From: Acidocella sp.
Lineage (GTDB): Bacteria > Pseudomonadota > Alphaproteobacteria > Acetobacterales > Acetobacteraceae
Assembly (NCBI GenBank): GCA_028687415.1
Contig: JAQUAC010000110.1
Coordinates: 1 to 7,254 of the forward strand
Direction of reading: 5' to 3'
DNA length: 7,254 nt
A program made the translations under genes and the position numbers. This document shows, piece after piece, positions 1 through 5,911 of the stretch. The notes under the pieces were generated by a model. The model saw only the letters and a program-made list of their open reading frames with translations, had not been told where the DNA came from and did no database searches. How positions within the stretch are numbered: position 1 is the first letter of the stretch; each line of letters begins with the position of its first letter.

Positions 1-159
1 CTTGCGCATGGCTTTGCCAATAGCGGTTGCTTGCTGCTGACCGAAATCGGTGAGCGGACGGTCATGATCGGCACCGCCGGCGCTGGCGGGTAGGGCCTTG
101 GCATGGCGGAGGAGAATCAACTGATGCATACCATCATTCTGCCATGGTACGGAGTGCAT
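1..159 (-). CDS. SixA-like histidine phosphatase, 5' part only (runs off the left edge)
   Basis: Reading the minus strand from the left edge gives an N-terminus containing LILLRHAKA followed by DHDRPLTDFGQQQA. This is the characteristic start of the SixA-like branch of the histidine phosphatase (phosphoglycerate mutase-like) superfamily. The His of the RHA motif is the residue that becomes phosphorylated, and SixA proteins typically remove phosphate from phosphohistidine on phosphotransfer proteins; the substrate here cannot be deduced. Two in-frame ATGs are possible. ATG at 159 has an AGGGG four bases upstream (164-168) and gives a 10-residue extension (MHSVPWQNDG). ATG at 129 puts the motif right at the N-terminus, as is usual in the family, but has no visible Shine-Dalgarno. 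I chose 159 on the ribosome site, with low certainty. About 43-53 codons are visible and the rest lies outside the window. The gene is divergent from the exported protein starting at 211. Confidence 0.75.
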   Translation of the reverse strand, partial: MHSVPWQNDGMHQLILLRHAKALPASAGGADHDRPLTDFGQQQATAIGKAMRK

Positions 160-210
160 GTCGCCCCTATCTCAGAGTACCAAGCGTGGGCGATGAGGAA
201 AGGGAGATCG

Positions 211-873
211 ATGGAGCGGCGGCATTTTCTTCTGGGCGCTGGGGCGGCGATGACGGCGGGCGGCGGTGTGGCGCGCGCGAATATGCTGGACGTGCCGCGG
301 ACCGGCAGTATCTGTTTCAAGGTACTGCGCAACGGTTCGCCGATCGGCCAACATCAGATCACGTTCACGTGCAATGGCGGTGACCTGACGGCGGAGATCA
401 ATGCGGATCTGGTTGTCACCTTGGCCGGGATTCCGGTTTTTCATTACCAGGGACACGCCGTCGAGCGCTGGACGAACGGCGTGTTCACGCGCTTGGACAG
501 TCAGGTGAACCATAACGGCACGCCGCTGGAGGTGCATGCGCAGGCCATCGCCGGCGGCTATGCCATTCAAAGCACCAAATCCGGGGACTATACCTCTACC
601 GACCCGAAGCCCTTGCTTCCGCTTACCTACTGGAACAAGAGGCTGCTGAACGCCATGCTCCTGAACGTCGAGACCGGCCGGCACTACCCGGCCATCGCCA
701 ACTCGCCGGGCTGGAACAGCCTGCCCACAGCGAATGGCGGGGCCCTCGTCGCCCAGCGCTTCGACCTGACGGGCAAGCTGCATCTGAGCCTGTGGTACGA
801 CCAGTTCAACCAGTGGTCCGGCATGGAATTCCATATCTCGGGCGAGGAAACGTATCAGAAATACATGGCCTGA
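211..873 (+). CDS. Tat-exported DUF6134-like protein
   Basis: Encodes a 220-residue protein. The N-terminus MERRHFLLGAGAAM is a twin-arginine type signal (RRHFLL), followed by a short Ala/Gly-rich hydrophobic stretch and an ARA cleavage site at residues 21-23, so the mature protein of about 197 residues should be periplasmic. The mature part looks rich in beta strands. It has the pattern I associate with DUF6134 proteins: an early 'ICFKVLRNGSPIGQHQITF' strand, 'HYQGHAVERWTNG' (about 78-90), 'TYWNKRLLNAMLLNVETG' (about 139-156) and 'LWYDQFNQWSGMEF' (about 194-207). Function is unknown; no catalytic motif is visible. The reading frame stays open upstream to 103, but ATG 211 is preferred because GAGGAAAGGGAG (195-206) precedes it and it places RR at the N-terminus; ATG 193 is the alternative. 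It appears to be transcribed alone, ending at the terminator at 891-929. Confidence 0.8.
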   Translation: MERRHFLLGAGAAMTAGGGVARANMLDVPRTGSICFKVLRNGSPIGQHQITFTCNGGDLTAEINADLVVTLAGIPVFHYQGHAVERWTNGVFTRLDSQVNHNGTPLEVHAQAIAGGYAIQSTKSGDYTSTDPKPLLPLTYWNKRLLNAMLLNVETGRHYPAIANSPGWNSLPTANGGALVAQRFDLTGKLHLSLWYDQFNQWSGMEFHISGEETYQKYMA

Positions 874-890
874 GGGGGCGCCTGGTCACG

Positions 891-929
891 AAAAAACCGG
901 TGGAACAAGTCTGTTCCGCCGGTTTTTTT
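891..929. terminator. Rho-independent terminator, probably bidirectional
   Basis: The arms AAAAAACCGGTGGAAC (891-906) and GTTCCGCCGGTTTTTT (913-928) form a 16-pair stem with one T/G wobble and a 6-nt loop (907-912). There are seven T residues on the plus-strand 3' side and six A residues on the other, so it can act in both directions. It lies between the convergent genes ending at 873 (plus) and 956 (minus) and fits as their shared terminator. Confidence 0.92.
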
Positions 930-955
930 ATGAAACGCCGCTGGCGCGGGATGGG

Positions 956-1261
956 TTAGCCGTACTGCTTTTCCGGATGGCGCAGATGCCAGAGCCGCTC
1001 ATGCGCTGCCACCAAGCTCTCGATGCTCTTGCGGCGGTTGGCCTCCGGCGGCACGGTCCGGCGGGTCAGCATGGTTTCCAGAATATGTAGCAATTGTTCG
1101 GCGATCTCATAATCGCCTTGGTCGCAAGCGTGGTGAAAGGCGAGCAATATCTTGTCGGAGAGGCGGCGGCTATAGCGTGGCGCCCCCGCCGATGCCTTGG
1201 CGCCGGTACCGATATCGTCCTCTGGGTCTGTCAGGCCTGCCTTGGTCATTTTCGTCCACAT
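956..1261 (-). CDS. Conserved small alphaproteobacterial protein of unknown function
   Basis: Encodes a 101-residue soluble protein with no signal peptide or membrane segment. The N-terminal 30 residues are polar and probably disordered. The core, 'YSRRLSDKILLAFHHACDQGDYEIAEQLLHILETML' (about 30-65), looks like a helical hairpin of TPR-like character (A/G-x-x-x-G-D-x-x-x-A pattern), followed by 'LVAAHERLWHLRHPE' (about 83-97). I recall very similar small proteins annotated as hypothetical in many Alphaproteobacteria, so it is probably a real conserved gene; function is unknown. The start is uncertain. ATG 1261 has GGTGA almost touching it, which is too close to work well. ATG 1249 (97 residues) has only a weak GGA upstream but overlaps the stop of a possible leader ORF (1246-1287) as ATGA. 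The gene ends just before the shared terminator at 891-929. Confidence 0.8.
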   Translation of the reverse strand: MWTKMTKAGLTDPEDDIGTGAKASAGAPRYSRRLSDKILLAFHHACDQGDYEIAEQLLHILETMLTRRTVPPEANRRKSIESLVAAHERLWHLRHPEKQYG

Positions 1262-1287
1262 TTCACCGAGATGTTAAAGAGGGTCAT
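1246..1287 (-). CDS. Possible 13-codon leader ORF (MTLFNISVKCGRK)
   Basis: On the minus strand, GAGAGAGG (1296-1303) sits eight bases upstream of an ATG at 1285-1287, a better ribosome site than either candidate start of the following gene. The ORF reads MTLFNISVKCGRK, and its TGA (1246-1248) overlaps the ATG at 1247-1249 of the following gene as ATGA, the usual arrangement for translational coupling. Whether it is translated is unknown; an open frame this short could occur by chance. Confidence 0.3.
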   Translation of the reverse strand: MTLFNISVKCGRK

Positions 1288-1309
1288 TTTTCAGGCCTCT
1301 CTCAGGCTA

Positions 1310-1359
1310 TTTCAAGAAGGCGAAACGTAGCTTTGTCAATAAATATTAGAAGATATTTA
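1310..1359 (-). promoter_or_regulatory. Candidate promoter with adjacent AT-rich palindrome
   Basis: The minus strand carries a perfect -35 hexamer TTGACA (1334-1339), an 18-bp spacer and a weak -10 TTGAAA (1310-1315). Directly upstream of the -35 is a 7-bp palindrome, TAAATAT (1340-1346) and ATATTTA (1353-1359), in an AT-rich stretch that could act as an UP element or an operator. It would drive the small gene starting at 1261 or 1249. The -10 matches the consensus at only three of six positions, so confidence is modest. Confidence 0.4.
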
Positions 1360-1402
1360 CAGGGCTGTTACAGACGGGAAACAACTCTTTGATAAGATTG
1401 AA

Positions 1403-1424
1403 GCGCAACTTGATGGGGTTGCGC
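1403..1424 (-). terminator. Hairpin downstream of nrdB, possible terminator
   Basis: GCGCAAC (1403-1409) and GTTGCGC (1418-1424) pair perfectly over 7 bp with an 8-nt loop, about 40 nt past the nrdB stop. On the minus strand it is followed by TTCAATCTTATC, which is only moderately T-rich, so it may be a weak terminator or a 3'-end stabilising structure. Confidence 0.4.
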
Positions 1425-1464
1425 CTCATTTATTAAAAAAAGTTTACATTCCGTCTGTTAGCGT

Positions 1465-2529
1465 TCAGGCCCGGGGCGTGGCCTCTTCGGTGTCGAAACT
1501 GGCGAAGGCGTCTTCCCAGGTTCCGATGGTGGAAGCCTTGCTATATTCGGTGGAGCGGTTCTCGAAAAAATTCGCATGCTCTACCGCGTTCAGCATTTCG
1601 TCCAACCAGGGCAGGGGGTTCTTTTCTACATGGAAGAGCGGGTTCAGCCCCAGCCCGGCCAGGCGGCGGTCGGCGATGTAGCGGAGATAGCGCTTCACCT
1701 CCTCTGGCGTGAGGCCCTCAATCGCGCCCATCTCGAAGGCGAGGTCGATGAACGCGTCCTCATGGTCGACGATGGTGGCACAGCAGAGATACAGCTCGCG
1801 GCGCAGCTCCTCGGTCCAGACCTCCGGGTTCTCGGACACGAAGGTACGGAACAGGCGGGTGATGGACTCGCAATGCAGCGATTCATCACGCACCGACCAG
1901 GTGATGATCTGTCCCATGCCCTTCATTTTGTTGAAGCGCGGAAAGTTGAGCAGAATGGCGAAGGTGGCGAAGAGCTGCAGCCCCTCGGTGAACGCACCGA
2001 AAGCGGCCAAGGTCTTAGCGATCTCATGCTTGTTCTCTACCGAGAAGCCGTGCATGTAATCGTATTTATCCTTCATTTCCTTATACTTAAGGAATGCGGT
2101 GTACTCCACCTCCGGCATGCCCACCGTATCCAGCAGATGCGAATAGGCGGCGATGTGGATGGTCTCGATGTTTGAGAAGGCGGACAGCATCATCAGCACT
2201 TCCGTGGGTTTGAACACACGGCTGTACTGCTTCATGTAGCAGTTGTTCACTTCCACGTCGGCCTGGGTGAAGAAGCGGAAAATCTGCGTCAGCAGGTTGC
2301 GCTCGCTCTCGGTCAGGTTCTTGTGCCAGTCCTTCACGTCATCGGCCATCGGCACTTCTTCCGGCAGCCAGTGCACGCGCTGCTGCATCAGCCAGGCGTC
2401 ATAGGCCCAGGGGTAGCGGAAGGGCTTGTAGACCGGGTTCTCGGTCAGCAGGTCGAATTTCTGCTCCGCCGCCGCTGCCGGGGTGGTGATTTGTCCGCTC
2501 ATCATCATAGCCTTTAACGATTGGGCCAT
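1465..2529 (-). CDS. nrdB: Class Ia ribonucleotide reductase, beta (radical) subunit NrdB
   Basis: Encodes a 354-residue ferritin-like diiron protein that generates and holds the tyrosyl radical used by NrdA to reduce ribonucleoside diphosphates. By alignment to E. coli NrdB, the iron ligands are D91 (QAD), E122 and H125 (IETIH), E182 (TEGLQ), and E216 and H219 (RDESLH). The radical tyrosine is Y129 (AAYSH), seven residues after E122 as in E. coli, so it is a Tyr-radical enzyme and not a Tyr-less class Ic type. The C-terminal segment 'NRSTEYSKASTIGTWEDAF' (324-342) contains a Tyr likely to carry the radical to NrdA. There is no N-terminal ATP-cone. ATG 2529 is preceded by AGGA (2538-2541) at eight bases; the nearby Met codons at residues 8-10 are less likely starts. 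It lies 61 nt downstream of nrdA, with a hairpin in the gap. Confidence 0.97.
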   Translation of the reverse strand: MAQSLKAMMMSGQITTPAAAAEQKFDLLTENPVYKPFRYPWAYDAWLMQQRVHWLPEEVPMADDVKDWHKNLTESERNLLTQIFRFFTQADVEVNNCYMKQYSRVFKPTEVLMMLSAFSNIETIHIAAYSHLLDTVGMPEVEYTAFLKYKEMKDKYDYMHGFSVENKHEIAKTLAAFGAFTEGLQLFATFAILLNFPRFNKMKGMGQIITWSVRDESLHCESITRLFRTFVSENPEVWTEELRRELYLCCATIVDHEDAFIDLAFEMGAIEGLTPEEVKRYLRYIADRRLAGLGLNPLFHVEKNPLPWLDEMLNAVEHANFFENRSTEYSKASTIGTWEDAFASFDTEEATPRA

Positions 2530-2548
2530 AGCCCTGATCCTGAATAAT

Positions 2549-2575
2549 AAGGGCTGAGCCTCAGGCCCAGCCCTT
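2549..2575 (-). promoter_or_regulatory. Strong hairpin between nrdA and nrdB (attenuator or processing element)
   Basis: In the minus-strand transcript, AAGGGCUGGGCC, loop UGA and GGCUCAGCCCUU form a 12-bp stem with a single G-U wobble. It is followed by AUUAUU and, within seven to eight bases, by the AGGA ribosome site of nrdB. It resembles a terminator with an imperfect U-tract, so partial termination is possible. It could equally protect the nrdA 3' end or set relative NrdA/NrdB yields. Confidence 0.6.
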
Positions 2576-2590
2576 GTTTCCGGCCCGGCC

Positions 2591-4465
2591 TTATTGGCAG
2601 GCCAGGCATTCCTCGTAATTGCTCGTGGCCGGCGGCACGGGGGCTGGGGCCGGTTGCAGCGCGGAGAGGTTATTCTCCACCATCGTCACCTTCTCGGAGA
2701 CGTTATCCGCGCGCTGAATGGAGAGCGAGCGGCAATAATACAGCGACTTCACGCCCTTCTTCCAGGCCTGATAATGGATCTGGTGCAGGTCGCGCTTATG
2801 GATGTTCGCCGGCAGGAACAGGTTGATGGACTGGCTCTGGCAGATGAACGGCGCGCGGTCGGCCGCGTGCTCCACGATCCAGCGCTGATCCAGCTCGAAC
2901 GCGGTTTTATACACGTCCTTCTCATGCTGGGTCAGGAAGTCCAGATGCTGCACCGAGCCCTTGGTGGTGGTGATGGAGGACCAGGTCTCGTCATCATCGC
3001 GCCCATATTTGGCCAGCAGCTTCTGCAGCGGCCGGTTGCGCACGGAGAAGCTGCCCGAGAGCGTCTTCTGCAGGAATACGTTCGCCGCGATGGGCTCAAT
3101 GCCCGGCGAGGTGTTGCCCGCGATGATGGAGATGGAGGCGGTGGGGGCGATGGCCATCTTGTGGCTGAACCGTTCCTCGATACCGTACTCCGCCGCATCC
3201 GGGCAGGCGCCGCGCTCCTTGGCCAGGGCCTTCGAGGCTGCGTCAGCCCCGGCGCGGATGTGCTTGAACATCTTGATGTTCCACACCTTGGCCATGACGC
3301 TTTCCCAGGGGATGTTCTGGTCCTGCAGGAAGGAGTGGAAGCCCATCACCCCCAGCCCAACCGAGCGCTCGCGCGCAGCGGCGTATTTGGCGCGCTCCAT
3401 GGTGTCCGGAGCCTTCTCGATGAAATCCTGCAGCACGTTGTCGAGGAAGCGCATCACATCCTCAATGAATTGCTCGTTCTTGTGCCACTCGAACCAGGTT
3501 TCCAGGTTCAGCGAAGAGAGGCAGCACACGGCGGTGCGCTGCTTACCGTGCTGGTCGATGCCGGTGGGCAGCGTGATCTCGGCGCAGAGGTTGGAGGTCT
3601 TCACCTCCAGCCCGGCCAGCTTGTGCTGCTCGGGGCGCGCGTTGTTCACGTGGTCGGAATAGATGATGTACGGCTCGCCCTGCTCGATTCGTGTGGTCAG
3701 GATGCGGATCCACAATGCGCGGGCGGAGATGCTGCGCACATGCGCGCCATCCTTGGGCGATTTCAGGACCCATTGGGCGTCGGCTTCCACGGCGCGCATG
3801 AACTCGTCAGAGATCAGGATGCCGTGATGCAGGTTCAGCGCCTTGCGGTTCGGGTCGCCGCCGGTGGGGCGGCGCATGTCCACGAATTCCTCGATCTCGG
3901 GGTGCCAGACGGGCAGGTACACCGCCGCCGAGCCGCGCCGCAGCGAACCCTGGCTGATGGCGAGGGTCAGGCTGTCCATGACGCGGATGAAGGGGATGAT
4001 GCCGGAGGTCTTGCCGTTCTGGCCGACCTTCTCGCCGATGGAGCGCAGATTGCCCCAATAGGAGCCGATGCCGCCACCCTTGGAGGCGAGCCAGACATTC
4101 TCGTTCCAGAGATTGACGATGCCGTCCAGCGAATCGGAGGCCTCGTTCAGGAAGCAGGAGATGGGCAGGCCGCGATCCGTGCCGCCATTGGAGAGCACCG
4201 GGGTGGCCGGCATGAACCACATCTTGGAGATGTAGTCGTACAGGCGCTGGGCATGGGCCTGGTCATCGCCGTAATAGGAGGCGACGCGCGCGAACAGATC
4301 CTGATACCCTTCACCCGGCAGCAGGTAACGGTCATCCAGCGTGGCGCGGCCGAAATCGGTCAGCAGCGCATCCCGGCTGCGGTCCACATGCACCTGATAA
4401 CGTCCCCGTAGCTGGACGGTCTCGTCTTCGAGCAGCACGGCTTCGGGTTTTGTCATCATGTTCAT
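2591..4465 (-). CDS. nrdA: Class Ia ribonucleotide reductase, alpha (catalytic) subunit NrdA, short form
   Basis: Encodes 624 residues forming the ten-stranded barrel that reduces ribonucleoside diphosphates to deoxy forms. Aligned by eye to E. coli NrdA, the active-site residues are present: C104 (PISCF) and C314 (AVCC) as the redox pair, N292, C294 and E296 (SNLCAEITLP) around the thiyl radical, and Y576-Y577 (SLYYC) for radical transfer. The C-terminus ends ECLACQ, with a CxxC pair (C620, C623) where E. coli has CxxxxC, to be re-reduced by thioredoxin or glutaredoxin. The specificity-site loop 'SQGSLRRGSAAVY' (171-183) is conserved. The protein is well over 100 residues shorter than E. coli NrdA, mainly because the N-terminal ATP-cone is missing. 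The ATG at 4465 has GAGG eight bases upstream (4474-4477). It is the first gene of nrdAB, under a promoter with NrdR-type boxes. Confidence 0.97.
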   Translation of the reverse strand: MNMMTKPEAVLLEDETVQLRGRYQVHVDRSRDALLTDFGRATLDDRYLLPGEGYQDLFARVASYYGDDQAHAQRLYDYISKMWFMPATPVLSNGGTDRGLPISCFLNEASDSLDGIVNLWNENVWLASKGGGIGSYWGNLRSIGEKVGQNGKTSGIIPFIRVMDSLTLAISQGSLRRGSAAVYLPVWHPEIEEFVDMRRPTGGDPNRKALNLHHGILISDEFMRAVEADAQWVLKSPKDGAHVRSISARALWIRILTTRIEQGEPYIIYSDHVNNARPEQHKLAGLEVKTSNLCAEITLPTGIDQHGKQRTAVCCLSSLNLETWFEWHKNEQFIEDVMRFLDNVLQDFIEKAPDTMERAKYAAARERSVGLGVMGFHSFLQDQNIPWESVMAKVWNIKMFKHIRAGADAASKALAKERGACPDAAEYGIEERFSHKMAIAPTASISIIAGNTSPGIEPIAANVFLQKTLSGSFSVRNRPLQKLLAKYGRDDDETWSSITTTKGSVQHLDFLTQHEKDVYKTAFELDQRWIVEHAADRAPFICQSQSINLFLPANIHKRDLHQIHYQAWKKGVKSLYYCRSLSIQRADNVSEKVTMVENNLSALQPAPAPVPPATSNYEECLACQ

Positions 4466-4497
4466 CTGCCAGACCTCGGGTTCTTAAAGCGGAGCGT

Positions 4498-4527
4498 ATT
4501 ACAACATATAGTGAGCCTCACAGGCAA
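4498..4527 (-). promoter_or_regulatory. Predicted nrdA promoter
   Basis: On the minus strand, -35 TTGCCT (4522-4527), an 18-bp spacer and -10 TGTAAT (4498-4503, five of six matches to TATAAT) lie about 33 nt upstream of the nrdA start. The expected start of transcription near 4491 gives a leader of roughly 25 nt, which would contain the GAGG ribosome site. Confidence 0.6.
4499..4514 (-). promoter_or_regulatory. NrdR box 1, overlapping the nrdA -10
   Basis: TCACTATATGTTGTAA on the minus strand matches the known NrdR-box consensus aCaCwAtATaTwGtgt at 12 of 16 positions, including the CACTATAT core and the TTGT half. It overlaps the predicted -10 hexamer, the classic position for NrdR repression of RNR operons. 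Confidence 0.75.
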
Positions 4528-4530
4528 TCG

Positions 4531-4546
4531 ATACTAGATCAGGTTC
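4531..4546. promoter_or_regulatory. Degenerate NrdR box 2
   Basis: ATACTAGATCAGGTTC matches the NrdR consensus at about 9 of 16 positions. Taken alone it would be weak. It lies exactly 16 bp from box 1 (32 bp centre to centre), the three-turn spacing typical of paired NrdR boxes, which supports it as the partner site. Confidence 0.45.
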
Positions 4547-4675
4547 GTTAAGATTTTTCCGCTCGCCTTGTTTTGTGCCGAGTCCAGCGCGTGGGAAAGT
4601 TTTTTGGTTCCCAGTTTGTTCCAAACCGGCCGCAAAGGCAAGACCGCCATGAGCCGGGGAATCGGGCCGCCCGGC

Positions 4676-5746
4676 CTAGACCAGCCGACGGGCGACTCGC
4701 TGGATCGGGCGGTCGTAGAGAAAGGTCACGAGCGCGGTCAGGAGCAGCCCTGCCGTCATGGCTCCCAGGAATAACACCGTCGGCGATGCTATGTGTTTCG
4801 CCGAGGGGTGAAAATACACATAGACATTGAATAGAAATAACGGGGCAGGGTGTAGCAGGTAGAACGGATAGGACATTGCCCCCAGTACCGCCCAGCGCCG
4901 ATGCAGCCGCAAATGTCCGCCGCGCTCCAATGCCGCAAGGGTGAAGATGACCGCCGCGAAGCTTAGCCCGGTGAAGGGTTCGCGGCTGGCTGGGGGGTAG
5001 GCGAAGCCCCATTGGTCCAGGCGCACGAATAGCACCAGGGCGACGCTACTGGCGGCCAGCAGCGGCCACAGCACCCGTGCTGGCGGCTGGATGCGCGCAT
5101 ACAGCGCCGCCGCGCCCATGCCACAGAAAAACAGAATGTCGTGGGAATTGAACCAGTGCCAGACTAACCCCGGCGGCATGTGTATGTGCTTTTCCATGGA
5201 GCCGAGCGGTAACACCAGATATGGGTACCACTGCCAGACAATGAACAAGAGCCAGAGCGCCATGACCGCCCGCCCGACATATGGCAGCAGCATGGCGGCA
5301 AAAATGAAGTAGAAGGAGAGCTCGAACCGCAGCGTCCAGGCAGGCGGGTTGATCTCCCTGAAGCCGAAGGGTGTTAGCGGCGACAGGTTGAAGATTTGCA
5401 CCAGATAATCATGGCTGCACCCGACCCAGAGAAAATACAGCATGGGAACGAGGGAGATCCAGTAGAGCGGATAGATGCGGCAGACCCGCAGCCAGAGGTA
5501 ACGCGGCACCCGCCGGATCTGTCCGAAATCCTCCCGGTGCGCGGTGAAAATGACAAAGCCGCTGAGCACGAAAAAGAACAGCACCGAACTGATTGGCGGT
5601 AGGTTGAAGCCGTAAAGCGGCTTGCCCTCACCCAGCGATTGCAGGGGAGAGGCAATGTGGTCCGTGGCGACGCAGAACGCGGCGATGAAGCGCGCGATTT
5701 CCAGACTGATGAGTTTGCCCTTGTAGTCGGGGGGGCGGCTGGTCAT
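4676..5746 (-). CDS. Acyltransferase-3 family integral membrane protein
   Basis: Encodes a 356-residue, multi-helix inner-membrane protein of the AT3 (OafA/YrhL-like) family, which moves acetyl or other acyl groups onto sugars or lipids at the membrane. Family features visible: 'LEIARFIAAFCVATDH' (15-30) with a His late in the first helix, 'VLSGFVIF' (60-67), 'RYLWLRVCRIYPLYW' (82-96), 'WTLRFELSFYFIF' (137-149) with the conserved Glu, 'MSYPFYLLHP' (291-300) near the last helices, and a final 'YDRPI' (344-348) where many members have E-x-P. There is no fused SGNH domain. It sits alone between nrdA and a dioxygenase, with no sugar-pathway neighbours, so the acceptor cannot be named. ATG 5746 has only an AGGG abutting it, but it places the first helix correctly and no better start is visible. 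Confidence 0.88.
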   Translation of the reverse strand: MTSRPPDYKGKLISLEIARFIAAFCVATDHIASPLQSLGEGKPLYGFNLPPISSVLFFFVLSGFVIFTAHREDFGQIRRVPRYLWLRVCRIYPLYWISLVPMLYFLWVGCSHDYLVQIFNLSPLTPFGFREINPPAWTLRFELSFYFIFAAMLLPYVGRAVMALWLLFIVWQWYPYLVLPLGSMEKHIHMPPGLVWHWFNSHDILFFCGMGAAALYARIQPPARVLWPLLAASSVALVLFVRLDQWGFAYPPASREPFTGLSFAAVIFTLAALERGGHLRLHRRWAVLGAMSYPFYLLHPAPLFLFNVYVYFHPSAKHIASPTVLFLGAMTAGLLLTALVTFLYDRPIQRVARRLV

Positions 5747-5842
5747 CCCTGATCTGGAAAATACGGACTTGAATTCATGCGTGTGGGGATCGCAAGCAGT
5801 CTCTACATTGTCAAGCAGAGGCGCGGTTTCAAGGTTTTGCCG

Positions 5843-5861
5843 CCCGCGCCACTGGCGCGGG
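5843..5861. repeat. Perfect 8-bp GC-rich inverted repeat upstream of the dioxygenase
   Basis: CCCGCGCC (5843-5850), loop ACT, GGCGCGGG (5854-5861) is a perfect hairpin in the gap between two divergent genes. No T-run follows in either direction, so it is not a standard terminator. A TAAAAT (5865-5870) follows at four bases but has no -35 at normal spacing (TTGCCG at 5837 is 22 bp away). It may be an operator or a leader structure for the dioxygenase gene. Confidence 0.45.
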
Positions 5862-5911
5862 AGCTAAAATTACGGTTATGAAGAGGAAACTTTTTTCTAA
5901 GGGAAATTGAT

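Noticed and set aside
172..834. A 220-codon open frame on the minus strand, antisense to the exported protein
   Set aside because: Its sequence is Arg/Val/Gly-rich without family features, and the plus-strand frame has a signal peptide, a ribosome site and a terminator.
1576..2175. A 199-codon plus-strand frame inside nrdB
   Set aside because: It is a shadow of nrdB, with no ribosome site and no recognisable motifs.
2591..2602. The NrdA C-terminal CxxC (CLAC) in place of CxxxxC as a possible defect
   Set aside because: Spacing of this terminal cysteine pair varies among RNR families, and both cysteines are present, so it is not a loss of function.
2594..4411. A 605-codon open frame on the plus strand, antisense to nrdA
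   Set aside because: It is a codon-bias shadow of nrdA in GC-rich DNA. It has no recognisable domain, and nrdA on the opposite strand has every catalytic residue.
4592..4626. Two small adjacent inverted repeats (TGGGAA/TTCCCA and GTTTG/CAAAC) downstream of the acyltransferase gene
   Set aside because: The stems are short (5-6 bp), one has a 10-nt loop, and no T-run follows on the minus strand, so a terminator call is not supported.
4548..5012. A minus-strand frame overlapping the 3' end of the acyltransferase in another frame
   Set aside because: The acyltransferase frame has the conserved AT3 motifs across this stretch; the other frame shows none.
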